Positions 60,901 to 63,226 of a stretch of 64,000 bases of DNA are shown in pieces (position 1 is the stretch's first letter; every line of letters starts with the position of its first letter). This stretch comes from Lamellibrachia columna (Eukaryota; Annelida; Polychaeta; Sabellida; Siboglinidae). The stretch spans positions 19,183,047 to 19,247,046 of the forward strand of contig OY759263.1 in the NCBI GenBank assembly GCA_963662155.1, in the 5' to 3' direction. The notes beneath the pieces are model-generated. The model had not been told where the DNA came from and ran no database searches. It saw nothing but the letters and a program-made list of their open reading frames with translations. A program made the translations under genes and the position numbers.

Positions 60901-63226
60901 TTAAAAACTGACACTTTGAGGGTGTATAAATGAAAATGCTGGCAAATCAAGGTTTGCATGGTTATTACTCCAATATAAAAATTGTGTGGCATTCCAAGGG
61001 ATATTATAATCGATTAACAACTAGACCGAGTGCCAATGTCAACCTTCTTCACTTCCGGATACAAATCATCCCACTAAGCTAATTCATTTTATACTTACAT
61101 ATCTATACTATGTGTAACTTTGTATAAATGTGTGTGTCATGTTTTAATTTATTTATTATCATATAGTTATCCCATTAATTTTATCACCTATATTTTTATA
61201 AGTGCCTCTGAATGGACTTATTCCAGATATACAACTCTATGCAAGTGTATTTATTATTATTATTATTAATATTATTAGAACTAAGCCTCACTCATATATA
61301 TAAATACTATTTATATACTTTGTTTTTCCTTAAACCCACCCTAGTGTTGCAATAAATAACCAGGCATCAGCAATGAGTTGTTGCTGAAAATGTACTCGCC
61401 CACAAATAAATATATTGTAAGCATTAAAAAATGTACTCGCCCACAAATAAATATATTGTAAGCATTAAAAAATGTACTCGCCCACAAATAAATATATTGT
61501 AAGCATTAAAAAATCATGTGTTACATTTGAAGGTTGTTGCGGAGATCATGCACCCGGATCCCGCGGGATCAGAGTCTGACCTTGGCCTCCTTCCCGGAGG
61601 GAGGGTGAAACTGGTGAAGAGCTCCAGCATCAAGCTGGAGAACCCTACTAGGTAGGCTAACAGGAAGAAGGGGGAAATAAGGGTTGCCCTCCATGATGGG
61701 TGGAACCTTCGTACTGTGCTTTTCTGCTTTTTGTAGGACAAATGATTTGACTGCTTTGAGACCAAATTAATAGATCAGCTATATCGTCTTAGAGTAGCAA
61801 TTTTAGAGGATAGCCACTTCAGAAACGCATATCGTGCATAAGACATTGGTTGCAAAATGCAGTAATTTTACAAGAGTTTTAAACACATGAAAAGTATTAT
61901 CTTTTGTTAATGTTACTTTCATTTCGGATTCCATGTTTGAGACCAAGGTCAGCTACTGTAGATGGGCAGTTCCAAGTTCAGTAAACCAGTGTGGCAAATT
62001 GTTCTCTATTTATTCTGCGCACTACAGACACAACATTAATTGGGTCCAGTCCACAAATAAACTCCTACTCTATGGCAATATTACACAATTTTCCCAATAT
62101 GCCCTTGTATGTAGCTGGGGAGATTTGGGGGTAACCTTTAGGTTTTAGTTGGAATGTCTACTTTGTGCTAATGCGTCCTACATCAAACATGTTTTTCACT
62201 GTATGTCTTGAATAACTATGGAAGGGAACAACGTTTATGTATGACAATGATGTCGTGGCTGGTTCCTATAATATATGATAGTAACAAGTTGTGGTACTTA
62301 CTATCCAAGCATGCTAAAGTGTCTGCAACGTACGTCCGACATCGTAGAACTGTCCAGATGTCAACTCGTGTCTGTTCATCATAGCTGTAGCTGCCATAAA
62401 CTACTACTACACCACTACACTACACTACACTACACTACTACACTACGTCTTTGTGTCACTCCCTTATCAACATTTGTTCCTGTTCTCACAGTCTACCATC
62501 AATGCTGCCTCAAACACTAACCAGGAGACTTTCACAACTACACAGCCTCACGTCCACAGTCTACCTTCAGTCCTGCATCAAGTACTAACCAGGAGACTTT
62601 CACAACTACACAGCCTCACGTCCCCAGTCTACCGTCAGTCCTGCCTCAAACACTAACCAAGAGACTTTTACAACTACACAGCCTCACGTCCACAGTCTAC
62701 CGTCAGTCCTGCCTCAAACACTAACCAGGAGACTTTCACAACTACACAGCCTCACGTCCCCAGTCTACCGTCAGTCCTGCCTCAAACACTAACCAGGAGA
62801 CTTTCACAACTACACAGCCTCACGTCCACAGTCTACCGTCAGTCCTGCCTCAAACACTAACCAGGAGACTTTCACAACTACACAGCCTCACGTCCACAGT
62901 CTACTTTCAGTCCTGCTTCAAATACTAACCAGGAGACTTTCACAACTACACAGCCTCACGTCCACAGTCTACTTAAACATTAACCAGGAGACTTTCACAA
63001 CTATACAGCCTTAGGTCCACAGTCTACCTTCAGTCCTGACTCAAACACTAACCAGGAGACTTTCACAACTACACAGCCTCACATCCACAGAATTTATGAG
63101 TTGGATTAATTCATATATACATGTTTCTAATTGTCTAGGACCCCAACATTGCAGAGTGCCATGCAAGCGCTAGATCTCTGCCTTCTTCCACAGAACAACA
63201 GTCACTTCTATGTGGCTACTGACACT
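15476..63226 (+). CDS. DYNC2I1: DYNC2I1/WDR60, dynein-2 intermediate chain (5' and central part; 3' end outside window)
   Basis: Intermediate chain of cytoplasmic dynein-2, the motor for retrograde intraflagellar transport in cilia; in known animals it pairs with WDR34 on the heavy chain and carries light chains. About 25 exons are visible, summing to roughly 1445 codons, and GT/AG borders and phases agree throughout except one surplus base in exon 3. Order: DTWKADDL signature (residues 10-17), Arg/Asp/Lys/Glu-rich region (23-256), a 667-residue Ser/Lys-rich exon (257-923), acidic [12 protein letters not shown] block (943-), [17 protein letters not shown] block (about 1073-1089), AYVQ/TQT segment (1093-1130), then WD40 propeller pieces (1203-1445) with VWNV, LTVWDLS and IIHLW. 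The human protein is about 1066 residues, so this one is much longer, mainly through the single large exon. Roughly 200 C-terminal residues should lie beyond the window. Residue numbers exclude the doubtful 27-nt exon at 40658. Confidence 0.93.
16735..17175 (-). mobile_element. LINE ORF1-like fragment with PHD-like zinc finger and coiled coil, inverted
   Basis: The minus strand from about 17170 reads [20 protein letters not shown], then [20 protein letters not shown]. This is a Cys-rich zinc-binding pattern followed by a short heptad-like helix and a polar Arg/Gly tail, as in ORF1 proteins of many invertebrate LINEs. It abuts LINE-A copy 2 in the opposite orientation. Confidence 0.6.
17176..17784 (+). 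mobile_element. LINE-A copy 2: RT 3' end and tail
   Basis: Reads [40 protein letters not shown] and [19 protein letters not shown] to a stop at 17491-17493. The 3' UTR ends in the tail at 17728-17784 with the AGCCCAAG..TTGGGCT hairpin. This copy's RT end is still open. It shares ACCCACA(G/A)CGCATGCGCACA before the tail with copy 1. Confidence 0.82.
17785..18240. other. Spacer inside the long-TIR element, nothing recognised
   Basis: No gene or repeat recognised apart from a CT/CCCT-rich run starting near 18220. Confidence 0.45.
18265..18680. repeat. ~120-bp tandem repeat, 3-4 units
   Basis: Units start CATCAGAAGGAAACCAGACA and continue with a TTGTTCACCAAA and ATTTAATTATA pattern, repeating near 18270, 18390 and, more diverged, 18530. 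They lie just inside the right arm of the long-TIR element. Confidence 0.75.
19490..19881. repeat. Dispersed repeat family E, copy 3 (left part)
   Basis: Matches the 29.2-kb copy in order: CTGATTAAGCCTATCGCAAA, AAGAATTTACTTTAGTCATT, TTAATAGTTTGTCTGGTGAT, GCACAAATGAG. It continues on the other side of the hAT-like insertion at 21512-21620. Confidence 0.65.
19882..21511. mobile_element. hAT-like element, 1630 bp, with CAGGGTTGAC termini
   Basis: Termini CAGGGTTGAC and GTCAATCCTG are flanked by a perfect 8-bp duplication CAAATGAG (19874-19881 and 21512-21519). Subterminal arrays of AGTAAAAGTACTTGAG-type motifs face inward on both sides, a pattern known from non-autonomous hAT elements in aquatic animals. 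Excision restores GCACAAATGAGCTAGCAT of repeat family E. No transposase is seen. Confidence 0.9.
21884..22206 (+). mobile_element. tRNA-derived SINE, family 2
   Basis: tRNA-like head with box A (TGGCCTAGTGGTTAAGG) and box B (GAGTTCAAGACCC). A central block CGAAGCTTAGGCAATTTCGT is shared with SINE family 1. The body (CTGCAAATGAGTAC, ACCTGCGATGGACTAG, AAGGCGTAATGCCTAGGGGA) leads to an ACTT-type tail. The 3' end is unlike the LINE-A tail, so a different LINE partner is likely. Confidence 0.88.
22207..23040. other. Intron 1 spacer, nothing recognised
   Basis: AT-rich intron sequence without a recognised element. Confidence 0.5.
23041..23110. repeat. CT-rich low-complexity tract before exon 2
   Basis: Runs of CTCTCTCT and CCCCCTC, about 80 bp upstream of the exon 2 acceptor. 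Confidence 0.9.
23192..23239 (+). CDS. DYNC2I1: DYNC2I1 exon 2
   Basis: Acceptor TTGGTTACAG, 16 codons reading [16 protein letters not shown], donor GTGAGC, phase 0 at both ends. DTWKADDL is the conserved N-terminal signature of WDR60 proteins. Intron 1 before it is about 7.7 kb and full of transposons. Confidence 0.85.
23965..24047 (+). CDS. DYNC2I1: DYNC2I1 exon 3 (contains a likely 1-nt frameshift)
   Basis: Acceptor TTCTTCTGCTAG and donor GTAAAG. From the phase left by exon 2 it reads [13 protein letters not shown] and then meets a stop. The charged reading [16 protein letters not shown] continues in the next frame and leaves phase 1, exactly as exon 4 needs. The length (83 nt) is one base more than the phases allow. 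The simplest explanation is one extra A in the AAAA run at about 24000-24003, either an assembly error or a real mutation. Confidence 0.75.
24048..25515. other. Intron 3, nothing recognised
   Basis: AT-rich. Two loosely similar stretches at 24590-24800 and 24880-25000 share TTTCCCCCGAGTT, suggesting an old duplicate or element. No coding signal. Confidence 0.45.
25516..25860. repeat. Degenerate GTGATAAT-type low-complexity repeat
   Basis: Many imperfect copies of TTGTGATAATGAT, grading into T-rich sequence, end about 20 bp before the exon 4 acceptor. Confidence 0.8.
25881..26062 (+). CDS. DYNC2I1: DYNC2I1 exon 4, Arg/Asp-rich
   Basis: Acceptor ends GTGAGTAG, donor GTGTGT, phase 1 in and phase 0 out. 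It encodes 60 full codons made almost entirely of Asp, Arg, Lys and Glu (for example [20 protein letters not shown]). This low-complexity charged region is typical of the WDR60 N-terminus and is expected to be disordered. Confidence 0.85.
26090..26235. mobile_element. pogo/Tigger-like MITE fragment
   Basis: TTTCCATAGTATAGAGGAAT, GGACATTAGTCCCACTAATA and AGGTCACCTCTTTATTC resemble the termini of pogo-like MITEs. The same blocks recur at 42850-42995. Ends are not defined. Confidence 0.5.
26236..27055. other. Intron 4 spacer, nothing recognised
   Basis: No gene or clear repeat; a small ACCGTATATCATATAAAATA-type palindromic patch occurs at about 26820-26870. Confidence 0.45.
27062..27138. repeat. 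18-bp tandem repeat, 4 units
   Basis: Units of GGGGGCATTGCAAGCCA with few differences. Confidence 0.9.
27485..27590 (-). mobile_element. Penelope-like terminal fragment (candidate)
   Basis: On the minus strand TGAAGGCTGCCAACGGCAGC and then CAAAATGTTCAGTAAG resembles the GAAGG...GCCGAAA ends of Penelope-like elements. A similar block is on the plus strand at 42520-42560. Confidence 0.4.
27857..28141 (+). CDS. DYNC2I1: DYNC2I1 exon 5, Arg/Asp/Glu-rich
   Basis: Acceptor GTTACATTACAG, 95 codons, donor GTAATT, phase 0 at both ends. Charged repeats such as [20 protein letters not shown] continue the basic/acidic N-terminal region. It is open upstream of the acceptor too, but that part lacks the charged composition. 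Confidence 0.85.
28142..28424. other. Intron 5 start, nothing recognised
   Basis: Spacer between exon 5 and the MITE at 28427. Confidence 0.5.
28427..28739. mobile_element. TA-flanked MITE, family F, copy 1 (313 bp)
   Basis: Ends CCATATTCGACCTATTAG and CTTATTAAGTCGAATACGG form inverted repeats. Flanks are TA on the left and TG on the right, a decayed TA duplication. Inside is a palindromic middle built on GTGTCACCAACTGGTGTTA. It contains one copy of the 32-bp unit that is repeated 42 times in copy 2. Confidence 0.85.
29111..29182 (+). CDS. DYNC2I1: DYNC2I1 exon 6
   Basis: Acceptor GCGTGTTTAG, 24 codons beginning [20 protein letters not shown], donor GTAAGC, phase 0 both ends. Composition and phase fit the charged N-terminal region. 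Confidence 0.82.
29196..29610. repeat. Dispersed repeat family E, copy 4 (most complete)
   Basis: ATTTAGCTCATCGTGAATCA, TTACTTTGATCATTAGATCG, ATTTAACAGTTTGTCCGATG, AAATTTGCACAAAC and GAATACCAGGTAGG in order. It ends near an ACCGAAAAATCTAATTCA / ATTAGATTTTTCG inverted pair. It begins in the intron right after exon 6. Confidence 0.65.
29611..30803. other. Intron 6 spacer
   Basis: Contains an open frame of 135 codons (29879-30286) with no homology I recognise and no splice context; otherwise nothing. Confidence 0.45.
30804..30865 (+). CDS. DYNC2I1: DYNC2I1 exon 7
   Basis: Acceptor ATTGCTGCAG, 62 nt reading [20 protein letters not shown] plus two bases, donor GTCAGT, phase 0 in and phase 2 out. 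The phase-2 end is completed by the next 19-nt exon to a Lys codon, which supports both. Confidence 0.72.
30911..31030. repeat. (TA)n microsatellite
   Basis: Interrupted TA repeat of about 120 bp immediately left of the MITE at 31033. Confidence 0.97.
31033..31825. mobile_element. TA-flanked MITE, family G (793 bp)
   Basis: Ends CCGTATAATTCCCAATAG and TATAGGGAATAATACGG are inverted repeats, flanked by TA at 31031-31032 and 31826-31827. This is the target preference of Tc1/mariner and pogo elements. Inside, a 35-bp unit (GTAGTCACAGTAGCGTGTCG core) is repeated three times at 31337-31441. No transposase. Confidence 0.87.
32114..32132 (+). CDS. DYNC2I1: DYNC2I1 exon 8 (19-nt microexon)
   Basis: Good acceptor TTTATTTTCAG and donor GTATGT enclose 19 nt. 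With the two bases left from exon 7 they read KIPTETK and restore phase 0 for the large exon. It is supported only by splice sites and phase. Skipping it would put the large exon out of frame. Confidence 0.65.
32515..32610. repeat. Degenerate ~21-bp repeat (ACTGGGTCACACTGACAC), left part
   Basis: Imperfect units of TGGGTCATACTGACACGC. The same repeat resumes at 37655-37765, right of the two nested transposons, showing that both inserted into one array. Confidence 0.85.
32833..32959. repeat. 18-bp tandem repeat, 7 units
   Basis: Perfect copies of CATTCAATAAAGTCACTT near the left terminus of the MULE. Confidence 0.97.
33165..33990 (-). pseudogene. MULE transposase catalytic domain (broken)
   Basis: From 33965 down: [57 protein letters not shown], then [20 protein letters not shown] and, after a frameshift near 33420, [15 protein letters not shown] and [17 protein letters not shown]. 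These are successive motifs of the Pfam MULE family, including the WxxDGTF aspartate, the GC.YH..... WRKVQ block and the terminal TNN.CE.WN. A stop separates the final HPT. Confidence 0.88.
34015..35420 (-). repeat. 90-bp tandem repeat inside the MULE coding region, about 15-16 units
   Basis: Each unit encodes about 30 residues: [20 protein letters not shown] then [10 protein letters not shown]. The frame is kept over all units except a 1-base deletion near 34456. The unit resembles the conserved helical segment that precedes the catalytic domain in FLYWCH-MULE transposases (T...P.Q.L......V...V). It therefore appears to be an expanded transposase segment. Confidence 0.88.
35421..36020 (-). 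repeat. 39-bp tandem repeat inside the MULE, about 15 units
   Basis: Units encode [13 protein letters not shown] on the minus strand, open throughout. The first ten residues equal the start of the neighbouring 90-bp unit, so this array is a secondary expansion of part of it. Confidence 0.92.
36146..36541 (-). pseudogene. FLYWCH zinc-finger part of the MULE transposase
   Basis: 131 codons. [40 protein letters not shown] matches the FLYWCH finger spacing: aromatic Y.Y, W.C, then SC.G.I. FLYWCH fingers are common N-terminal DNA-binding modules of animal MULE transposases. The frame stops at 36146, before the repeat array. Confidence 0.8.
36774..37651. mobile_element. hAT-like element (878 bp) abutting the MULE
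   Basis: Termini CAGGCCTGGGGTCTATTAC and TAATTACTATTACCCCAGGCCTG are inverted repeats. Imperfect 8-bp flanks are CTCTTACA (36766-36773) and CTCTGTCA (37652-37659). The left flank overlaps the MULE target duplication. Subterminal ATTACTATTAC motifs occur at both ends. No transposase. Confidence 0.82.
37655..37765. repeat. Degenerate ~21-bp repeat, right part
   Basis: Continuation of the TGGGTCACACTGACACTTA array interrupted by the two transposons. Confidence 0.8.
37812..39812 (+). CDS. DYNC2I1: DYNC2I1 exon 9, giant 667-codon exon
   Basis: A 2001-nt uninterrupted frame from acceptor CCAATCAG to donor GTAGGT, phase 0 both ends. The protein is Ser/Lys/Thr/Glu-rich with no recognisable fold. 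It starts [20 protein letters not shown], has an acidic [13 protein letters not shown] end, and carries many basic-proline segments. An ATG at 37797 just upstream belongs to the intron side and is probably not a start. Vertebrate WDR60 has no comparable exon. Codon use is even, with no tandem repetition, unlike the minisatellite ORFs elsewhere in the window. Most likely a disordered linker extension. Confidence 0.85.
40240..40470. repeat. ~21-bp minisatellite, about 10 units
   Basis: Imperfect units of ATGGTCTAGGGAATTTGTGC in the intron after the giant exon. Confidence 0.9.
40658..40684 (+). CDS. DYNC2I1: Possible DYNC2I1 27-nt exon (doubtful)
   Basis: Acceptor ATGTTTTCAG and donor GTACTA enclose 27 nt that keep phase 0 and read RRTLKKKKK. 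Leaving it out also keeps the frame, because exon 9 and the next exon are both phase 0. An alternative AG two bases downstream gives a more plausible acidic reading (KDVEEEKE) but would shift the next exon into a stop. Confidence 0.3.
40965..41118. repeat. 77-bp perfect tandem duplicate
   Basis: Two apparently identical units starting GCACCCCTAAACTTTACATT at 40967 and 41044; a very recent duplication or an assembly artefact. Confidence 0.93.
41119..41695. other. Intron spacer, nothing recognised
   Basis: AT-rich intron sequence, no feature seen. Confidence 0.5.
41700..42020 (+). mobile_element. LINE-D copy 1: RT C-terminal remnant
   Basis: Reads RSRGD, then after a frame change [40 protein letters not shown] and [15 protein letters not shown]. 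This is the usual end of CR1/jockey-like polymerases (RRLRGD...FS.R....WN.LP..VV.A). Related copies lie at 53.3 and 59.9 kb, all in introns of this gene and in the same orientation. Confidence 0.82.
42233..42289 (+). CDS. DYNC2I1: DYNC2I1 exon, acidic
   Basis: Acceptor ATTTTATTTCAG, 19 codons reading [19 protein letters not shown], donor GTAATG, phase 0. Together with the next exon it forms the acidic EFE-DYDDDFE stretch that marks the middle of WDR60 proteins. Confidence 0.87.
42410..42600 (+). mobile_element. Penelope-like terminal block followed by A/T runs (candidate)
   Basis: TGATGAAGGCTGCCGACGGT and AGCCGAAATGTAGAGTAAC, with an inverted partner GTTTCGTCTACC and CCTTTGTCAGGAACTGAATT upstream. 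GAAGG...GCCGAAA is characteristic of Penelope-like elements. An A10/T8 palindrome follows at 42575-42597. Confidence 0.45.
42850..42995. mobile_element. pogo/Tigger-like MITE fragment
   Basis: CAGTCGAACCTTGCTTTAAG and GGTCACCTCAATACTACATC are typical of the 5' end of pogo-like MITEs. Later blocks (TTTCCATAATAGTAA, GGACATTCAGTCCCAATAAT) match the fragment at 26.1 kb. Confidence 0.55.
43426..43530 (+). CDS. DYNC2I1: DYNC2I1 exon, DYDDDFE block
   Basis: Acceptor GCATTTGCAG, 35 codons beginning [16 protein letters not shown], donor GTACGT, phase 0 both ends. The DDFED.DDDFE type motif is conserved in the family. Confidence 0.9.
43891..43965 (+). pseudogene. GIY-YIG endonuclease fragment (Penelope-like element)
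   Basis: Short open piece [20 protein letters not shown] ending at a stop. CPEC..YYIGET.R.L..R is the N-terminal signature of the GIY-YIG domain of Penelope-like retroelements. Only about 25 residues are left. Confidence 0.65.
44149..44241 (+). CDS. DYNC2I1: DYNC2I1 exon, helical ALDKENERL segment
   Basis: Acceptor CCGTACAG, 31 codons reading [20 protein letters not shown] and a basic tail, donor GTGAGT, phase 0. It matches the short helical segment after the acidic block (xxINAENERI type in vertebrates). Confidence 0.88.
44320..45062. repeat. 24-bp minisatellite, about 30 units, with 48-bp alternation
   Basis: Units of ATTAGACCACCAGTGTTTTAG plus ACC or AAC. From about 44595 the ACC and AAC forms alternate, giving a 48-bp higher-order period. 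Each unit contains a TGTTTTAG acceptor-like motif. It begins about 80 bp after the donor of the exon at 44149. Confidence 0.93.
45063..45521. other. Intron spacer, nothing recognised
   Basis: No feature seen between the 24-bp array and the next exon. Confidence 0.5.
45522..45773 (+). CDS. DYNC2I1: DYNC2I1 exon, conserved PPVNEYELY block
   Basis: Acceptor CTGGTGACAG, 84 codons, donor GTCAGT, phase 0. It includes [29 protein letters not shown] and [18 protein letters not shown]. This is the best-conserved stretch before the propeller and identifies the gene as WDR60 rather than another dynein intermediate chain. Confidence 0.95.
46095..46450 (+). repeat. 39-bp splice-acceptor array, left block (9 acceptor units)
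   Basis: Units repeat with exact 39-bp spacing; candidate acceptor AGs end at 46125, 46164, 46203, 46242, 46281, 46320, 46359, 46398 and 46437. Each has a CTGAT/TTGAT branch-like motif about 22 bases before TTTTGCAG or TTTACAG, followed by G(C/A)(A/G)TATGTTCA. The block ends at the transposon insertion at 46451 and resumes in register at 49179. Confidence 0.93.
46804..47110 (+). pseudogene. Decayed transposase-like N-terminus with zinc-finger pattern
   Basis: Starts [20 protein letters not shown] and continues [20 protein letters not shown]. The following bases still show a Cys-x2-Cys pattern (AFCKFC) if two small indels are allowed. An F..W.-then-C..C arrangement is typical of the N-terminal zinc fingers of hAT-related transposases. 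Too short and broken for a firm call. Confidence 0.45.
47347..48325 (+). repeat. 35-bp minisatellite (with 32-bp variants), about 28 units
   Basis: Units of TTTTGTTGTACAGCTGTATC and TATATGTTGTTTGTA; some lack ATA and are 32 bp. All three plus frames are open for hundreds of codons, giving spurious Cys/Leu/Tyr/Val-rich ORFs. It lies inside the transposon at 46451. Confidence 0.95.
48326..49172. other. T-rich right part of the transposon
   Basis: Contains a diverged ~230-bp duplicate (about 48655-48850 and 48850-49040; GTGGAGCATTTTATTGTTTTC / GTGGAGCATCTAGCTATTTTC type). No coding signal. Confidence 0.5.
49179..49711 (+). repeat. 39-bp splice-acceptor array, right block (14 acceptor positions, last is the real one)
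   Basis: Unit GCATATGTTCACACTGATGT plus CACTGGTTATGTTTTGCAG. AGs fall every 39 bases from 49204 to 49711; the copy at 49477 reads CAT and the one at 49672 reads AAG, the other twelve keep CAG. The unit carries a CTGAT branch-like motif 22 bases before the AG, a T-rich tract and the AG. After the AG it carries the first 11 bases of the exon. It is 13 codons long and open ([13 protein letters not shown]) right into the exon at 49712. Confidence 0.96.
49712..49823 (+). CDS. DYNC2I1: DYNC2I1 exon, AYVQ / TQT segment
   Basis: Acceptor TATGTTTTGCAG, 112 nt, donor GTACAC, phase 0 in and phase 1 out. It reads [20 protein letters not shown] and then [19 protein letters not shown] directly after the previous exon's TRQ is conserved in the family. 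ETQTEV resembles an LC8 (DYNLL) anchor motif. The exon is squeezed between two minisatellites, and the upstream one is made of copies of this exon's own acceptor and first codons. Confidence 0.95.
49824..51530. repeat. 34-bp minisatellite, about 50 units
   Basis: Units of CACATTCCCCCACACTGGTG and C(C/T)(A/G)TCATCCACTGA. It begins at the splice donor of exon 49712-49823 (base +3 onward) and fills 1.7 kb of the intron. Strongly C-rich on the plus strand. Confidence 0.95.
51819..51907 (+). CDS. DYNC2I1: DYNC2I1 exon, [14 protein letters not shown]
   Basis: Acceptor TATGTTCTTAG, 89 nt, donor GTAGGT, phase 1 in and 0 out. It reads [20 protein letters not shown] and then [10 protein letters not shown]. 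This corresponds to the vertebrate segment ending in LRAACQ, just before the VMAVLLEE strand. Confidence 0.9.
51908..52705. other. Intron, nothing recognised
   Basis: No repeat or coding signal beyond a short extended frame of the preceding exon. Confidence 0.5.
52706..52832 (+). CDS. DYNC2I1: DYNC2I1 exon, [10 protein letters not shown] start of propeller
   Basis: Acceptor TTTCTGTCGTAG, 127 nt, donor GTTTAG, phase 0 in and 1 out. It begins [13 protein letters not shown] and ends [16 protein letters not shown] aligns with QLNTS of the vertebrate protein. This is where the WD40 propeller begins. Confidence 0.9.
52965..53110 (+). repeat. Inverted repeat, left arm
   Basis: ACAATGGGTTAGTAGGGTGC, GAGGGAAGTGGCC and GGAGACAGGTGAAGTTG blocks are the reverse complement of 53726-53885 in the same order, with about 15 percent differences. 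Confidence 0.88.
53338..53725 (+). mobile_element. LINE-D copy 2: RT C-terminal remnant
   Basis: Reads [20 protein letters not shown], then [37 protein letters not shown] and a stop. The 3' UTR ends with CAATCTTGTTAAATCTTA. It lies between the two inverted-repeat arms; its 3' end touches the right arm. Confidence 0.85.
53726..53885 (-). repeat. Inverted repeat, right arm
   Basis: Reverse complement of 52965-53110 (CAACTTCACCTGTCTCC, GGCCACTTCCCTCCC, ACTAACCCATTGTTA). Confidence 0.88.
53886..54325. other. Intron spacer, nothing recognised
   Basis: No feature seen. Confidence 0.5.
54328..54445. repeat. 24-bp tandem repeat, about 5 units
   Basis: Units GTACACGCCTGTGGGTGTCACCAC, the last ones slightly changed. 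Confidence 0.95.
54658..54734 (+). CDS. DYNC2I1: DYNC2I1 exon, propeller strand [16 protein letters not shown]
   Basis: Acceptor CCTCTGTTTCAG, 77 nt, donor GTGAGT, phase 1 in and 0 out. Joined directly to the previous exon, the distance from QLETS to LLTAY is 25 residues, the same as in the human protein. Its donor lies in the first unit of a four-copy 28-bp tandem repeat. Confidence 0.9.
54720..54831 (+). repeat. 28-bp tandem repeat copying a splice donor, 4 units
   Basis: Unit AGTAGACCTCACACG then GTGAGTGTCATAG at 54720, 54748, 54776 and 54804. The first unit spans the exon end (54734) and its GTGAGT donor, and three further copies carry an identical CACACG/GTGAGT site. Because 28 is not a multiple of three, use of the second donor would read into TAG. 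Confidence 0.96.
55147..56772. mobile_element. TA-flanked MITE, family F, copy 2 (1626 bp, expanded)
   Basis: Ends CTGTATTCGACATATTAAGC and CTTATTAGGTCGAATACAG, flanked by TA (55145-55146 and 56773-56774). Outside the internal array it is colinear with the 313-bp copy at 28427. The 1313-base length difference equals 41 extra 32-bp units within one base. Confidence 0.9.
55360..56703. repeat. 32-bp minisatellite, exactly 42 units
   Basis: 1344 bp of AAACAAACATTGGTGTAYGC plus CTATAAGAACAG with no length change. The only variation seen is C or T at one CG position: 15 units have C and 27 have T. Runs of four C-units occur at units 10-13 and 27-30. Confidence 0.97.
56775..57257. other. Intron spacer, nothing recognised
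   Basis: No feature seen. Confidence 0.5.
57258..57334 (+). CDS. DYNC2I1: DYNC2I1 exon, GLIFVWNV propeller blade
   Basis: Acceptor TTGCACCTAG, 77 nt, donor GTGAGT, phase 0 in and 2 out. [19 protein letters not shown] matches the cVWDIWQPS-PQK strand of the family. Confidence 0.92.
57610..57685 (+). CDS. DYNC2I1: DYNC2I1 exon, VLVCES propeller strand
   Basis: Acceptor GTGCTTGTAG, 76 nt, donor GTGAGT, phase 2 in and 0 out. [15 protein letters not shown] and LVFAGM match the vertebrate VLICES...CCCLSP...LLFAGT strands closely. Confidence 0.94.
57894..58030. repeat. 19-bp tandem repeat, 7 units
   Basis: Units of GAAGGGAGGATCAAAATAT, ending about 50 bp before the exon at 58079. Confidence 0.95.
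58079..58187 (+). CDS. DYNC2I1: DYNC2I1 exon, [11 protein letters not shown] repeat
   Basis: Acceptor TGTGTCTTCAG, 109 nt, donor GTAGGT, phase 0 in and 1 out. [17 protein letters not shown] carries the classic WD dipeptide and aligns with HGSVVVWDLREDSRLH in vertebrates. A 19-bp tandem repeat ends about 50 bp upstream. Confidence 0.95.
58188..58820. other. Intron, nothing recognised
   Basis: No feature seen. Confidence 0.5.
58821..58893 (+). CDS. DYNC2I1: DYNC2I1 exon, [10 protein letters not shown]
   Basis: Acceptor TATGTTTCAG, 73 nt, donor GTAATA, phase 1 in and 2 out. It reads [20 protein letters not shown] then AAGD. It aligns with GILTSVNHRSPLQAVEPI of vertebrates. Confidence 0.9.
58894..59436. 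other. Intron, nothing recognised
   Basis: AT-rich; only short ATAATAATAGTAA-like simple sequence at the start. Confidence 0.45.
59437..59471 (+). CDS. DYNC2I1: DYNC2I1 exon, 35-nt small exon
   Basis: Acceptor TTAATTTCAG, 35 nt, donor GTAAGT, phase 2 in and 1 out. It encodes [13 protein letters not shown] across its borders; STQ is also present at this place in the vertebrate protein. Confidence 0.85.
59520..59600. repeat. Dispersed repeat family E, fragment
   Basis: CCTCAACTGATTTAGCCTAG and CTATCGCTAATCTGAAT match the left end of the other family E copies. Confidence 0.45.
59930..60182 (+). mobile_element. LINE-D copy 3: RT C-terminal remnant
   Basis: TAGAGGACATGAAG, then [14 protein letters not shown] and [17 protein letters not shown] pieces in broken frames. 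The same 3' end (GTCAATGGCTTCCTGCCATC ... TTGTTAAATCTTG) as copy 2 stops 40 bp before the exon at 60224. Confidence 0.75.
60224..60300 (+). CDS. DYNC2I1: DYNC2I1 exon, [17 protein letters not shown] blade
   Basis: Acceptor GTGTTGTAG, 77 nt, donor GTGAGT, phase 1 in and 0 out. A Gly run is followed by [17 protein letters not shown], matching LSFHIASLDE...LNVW of the family. Confidence 0.93.
60301..61390. other. Intron spacer
   Basis: Starts with repeated CATATGTCATGTGCC-type motifs (60335-60405) and an A/G-rich stretch (60420-60540). Otherwise nothing recognised. Confidence 0.45.
61391..61513. repeat. 41-bp tandem repeat, 3 units
   Basis: Units of TGTACTCGCCCACAAATAAA and TATATTGTAAGCATTAAAAA, ending about 20 bp before an exon acceptor. 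Confidence 0.96.
61533..61651 (+). CDS. DYNC2I1: DYNC2I1 exon, [13 protein letters not shown]
   Basis: Acceptor ACATTTGAAG, 119 nt, donor GTAGGC, phase 0 in and 2 out. [19 protein letters not shown] is almost identical to the conserved [14 protein letters not shown] block. The polypyrimidine tract is poor, and a three-copy 41-bp repeat ends about 20 bp before the exon. Confidence 0.94.
61652..62390. other. Intron, nothing recognised
   Basis: No feature seen. Confidence 0.5.
62400..62450. repeat. ACTAC simple repeat
   Basis: CTACACTACACTACTACACTAC low-complexity run. Confidence 0.9.
62485..63095. repeat. 68-bp minisatellite, about 9 units
   Basis: Units of CTAACCAGGAGACTTTCACA, ACTACACAGCCTCACGTCCA and CAGTCTACCGTCAGTCCTGC. 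The array ends about 45 bp before the last exon. Confidence 0.95.
63139..63226 (+). CDS. DYNC2I1: DYNC2I1 exon, last one in the window
   Basis: Acceptor TAATTGTCTAG, 88 nt, donor GTGAGT, phase 2 in and 0 out. It encodes [20 protein letters not shown] and then HFYVATDT, matching [21 protein letters not shown] of vertebrates. The next exon was not found before 64000. Confidence 0.92.
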
